Origin: Treponema sp.
GTDB taxonomy: Bacteria; Spirochaetota; Spirochaetia; Treponematales; Treponemataceae
Direction: 5' to 3'
DNA length: 6,615 nucleotides
Assembly (NCBI GenBank): GCA_017390125.1
Contig: JAFPCT010000169.1
Coordinates: forward strand, 1-6,615
Shown here piece after piece: positions 5,828 through 6,615 of this stretch; the stretch's first letter is position 1; each line of letters opens with the position of its first letter. A program made the translations under genes and the position numbers. Under the pieces are notes generated by a model. The model searched no databases. It saw only the letters and a list, made by a program, of their open reading frames with translations, and was not told the DNA's origin.

Positions 5828-6615
5828 ATGAAAAACAGCAGCAAATCAGGCTTAACAGCCCTTATCGTCTTACTCGCAGTCACGGCAGTTCTCACCGCAC
5901 TGAACATATTTGAAAAAGTTACGGTAATAAAAATACAGCCTAAGCAGAAGCCGGAAATCAAGCGCATTTTCAAGAATGACAAGGACGGATACATCGCCAG
6001 GCTTGAAATAAAGGGCGTAATACAGGAAGCAAACCGCACCTATAACCAGGAATGGCTTATCTCTACAATCAGGACTTTAAAGGAAGATGAAAACAACAAA
6101 GCCATCGCCCTCCTCATAAACTCTCCGGGAGGAACTGTTTATGAGGCAGACGAAACATATCTTGCACTCCAGGACTACAAGACATCAGGCAAAAAAATAT
6201 ACGCCTACCAGAGCAAGCTTGCGGCTTCCGGCGGATACTACATTTCATGCGCCGCAAGCAAGATTTATGCAAACCGCAACACTTTCACCGGATCAATAGG
6301 CGTGCTTTCGGGCACTTCATTTGACATGACCGAATTGTTTTCAAAAATCGGAATAAAATCCACGACAATTCATGCCGGAAGCAACAAGAACATGCTCAAC
6401 TACAACGAGCCGCTTACAGACGAACAGATTGCAATAATGCAGTCAATCGCAGACGAAGCATACGAGCAGTTCACCGGAATAGTTGCAATGAGCAGGAACC
6501 TTATTCTGAATGACGTAAAGAAACTTGCGGACGGCCGCATCTACACTGCAAAACAGGCATTGGAAAACGGACTGATTGATGCAGTTGATTCATGGGACAA
6601 CATGATAAAGGATAT
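5828..6615 (+). CDS. sppA: Signal peptide peptidase SppA (3' end beyond window)
   Basis: This membrane-anchored serine protease of the S49 family degrades signal peptides left in the membrane after signal peptidase cleavage. The visible 262 residues begin with a short basic stretch and one membrane anchor (about 9-28). The ClpP-like fold follows: YIARLEIKGVI (55-65), INSPGG (97-102), the nucleophile Ser134 in AASGGYY, TGSIGV (154-159), and Lys187 in AGSNKNML as the expected general base. The Ser-to-Lys spacing of 53 is close to that of B. subtilis SppA (Ser147, Lys199), so this is the short, single-domain type and not the E. coli 67-kDa type. The closing motif GRIYTAKQALENGLID (236-251) is present, so perhaps 40-70 residues are missing. 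GGAGGG lies 6 nt before the ATG, overlapping the end of the DUF975 gene. Because the frame has no stop in the window, it is easily missed by a closed-ORF search. Confidence 0.95.
   Translation, partial: MKNSSKSGLTALIVLLAVTAVLTALNIFEKVTVIKIQPKQKPEIKRIFKNDKDGYIARLEIKGVIQEANRTYNQEWLISTIRTLKEDENNKAIALLINSPGGTVYEADETYLALQDYKTSGKKIYAYQSKLAASGGYYISCAASKIYANRNTFTGSIGVLSGTSFDMTELFSKIGIKSTTIHAGSNKNMLNYNEPLTDEQIAIMQSIADEAYEQFTGIVAMSRNLILNDVKKLADGRIYTAKQALENGLIDAVDSWDNMIKD

Noticed and set aside
5803..6039. A 78-codon minus-strand open frame at the start of sppA
   Set aside because: It is the reverse shadow of the SppA N-terminus and has no start signal or recognisable motif.

Overview
The window looks like chromosomal core sequence from a host-associated spirochaete, most likely Treponema or a close relative. 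This rests on the look of the proteins (yajC-secD-secF order, a long SecF, a divergent Dus, and a CYTH protein beside a DUF975 protein), on the moderate G+C, and on the absence of mobile DNA. The genus is inferred from protein character; no database search was possible.

Minus-strand block (17-4458). Reading 5' to 3' on the minus strand, dus (tRNA-dihydrouridine synthase) is followed by yajC, secD and secF. The last three form a tight operon: 18 nt separate yajC and secD, and the secD stop and secF start share one base (TAATG). A promoter with a TGn-extended -10 lies just after the dus stop, and a small perfect hairpin sits at the predicted 5' end of the yajC leader. These genes encode the SecDF-YajC complex, which uses the proton gradient to pull secreted proteins off the SecYEG channel.

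Plus-strand block (4502-6615). A CYTH-domain protein (CyaB-like class IV adenylate cyclase or triphosphatase) is followed by a six-frame-clean DUF975 membrane protein. Next, 2 nt downstream and with a strong Shine-Dalgarno, comes an SppA-type signal peptide peptidase that runs off the window. SppA degrades signal peptides left in the membrane after export, so both ends of the window concern protein export.

The most interesting regulatory signal concerns the starts of dus, the CYTH gene and the DUF975 gene. Each has a -10-like hexamer exactly 6 nt before its ATG, which would place the transcript start on the A of the start codon. Two of the three have no usable Shine-Dalgarno, while yajC, secD, secF and sppA all have one. 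This suggests leaderless mRNAs. The dus and CYTH promoters also face each other in 43 bp, each -10 overlapping the other's likely -35. I see no mobile element, CRISPR array, tRNA or rRNA, and no intergenic stretch over 100 bases.
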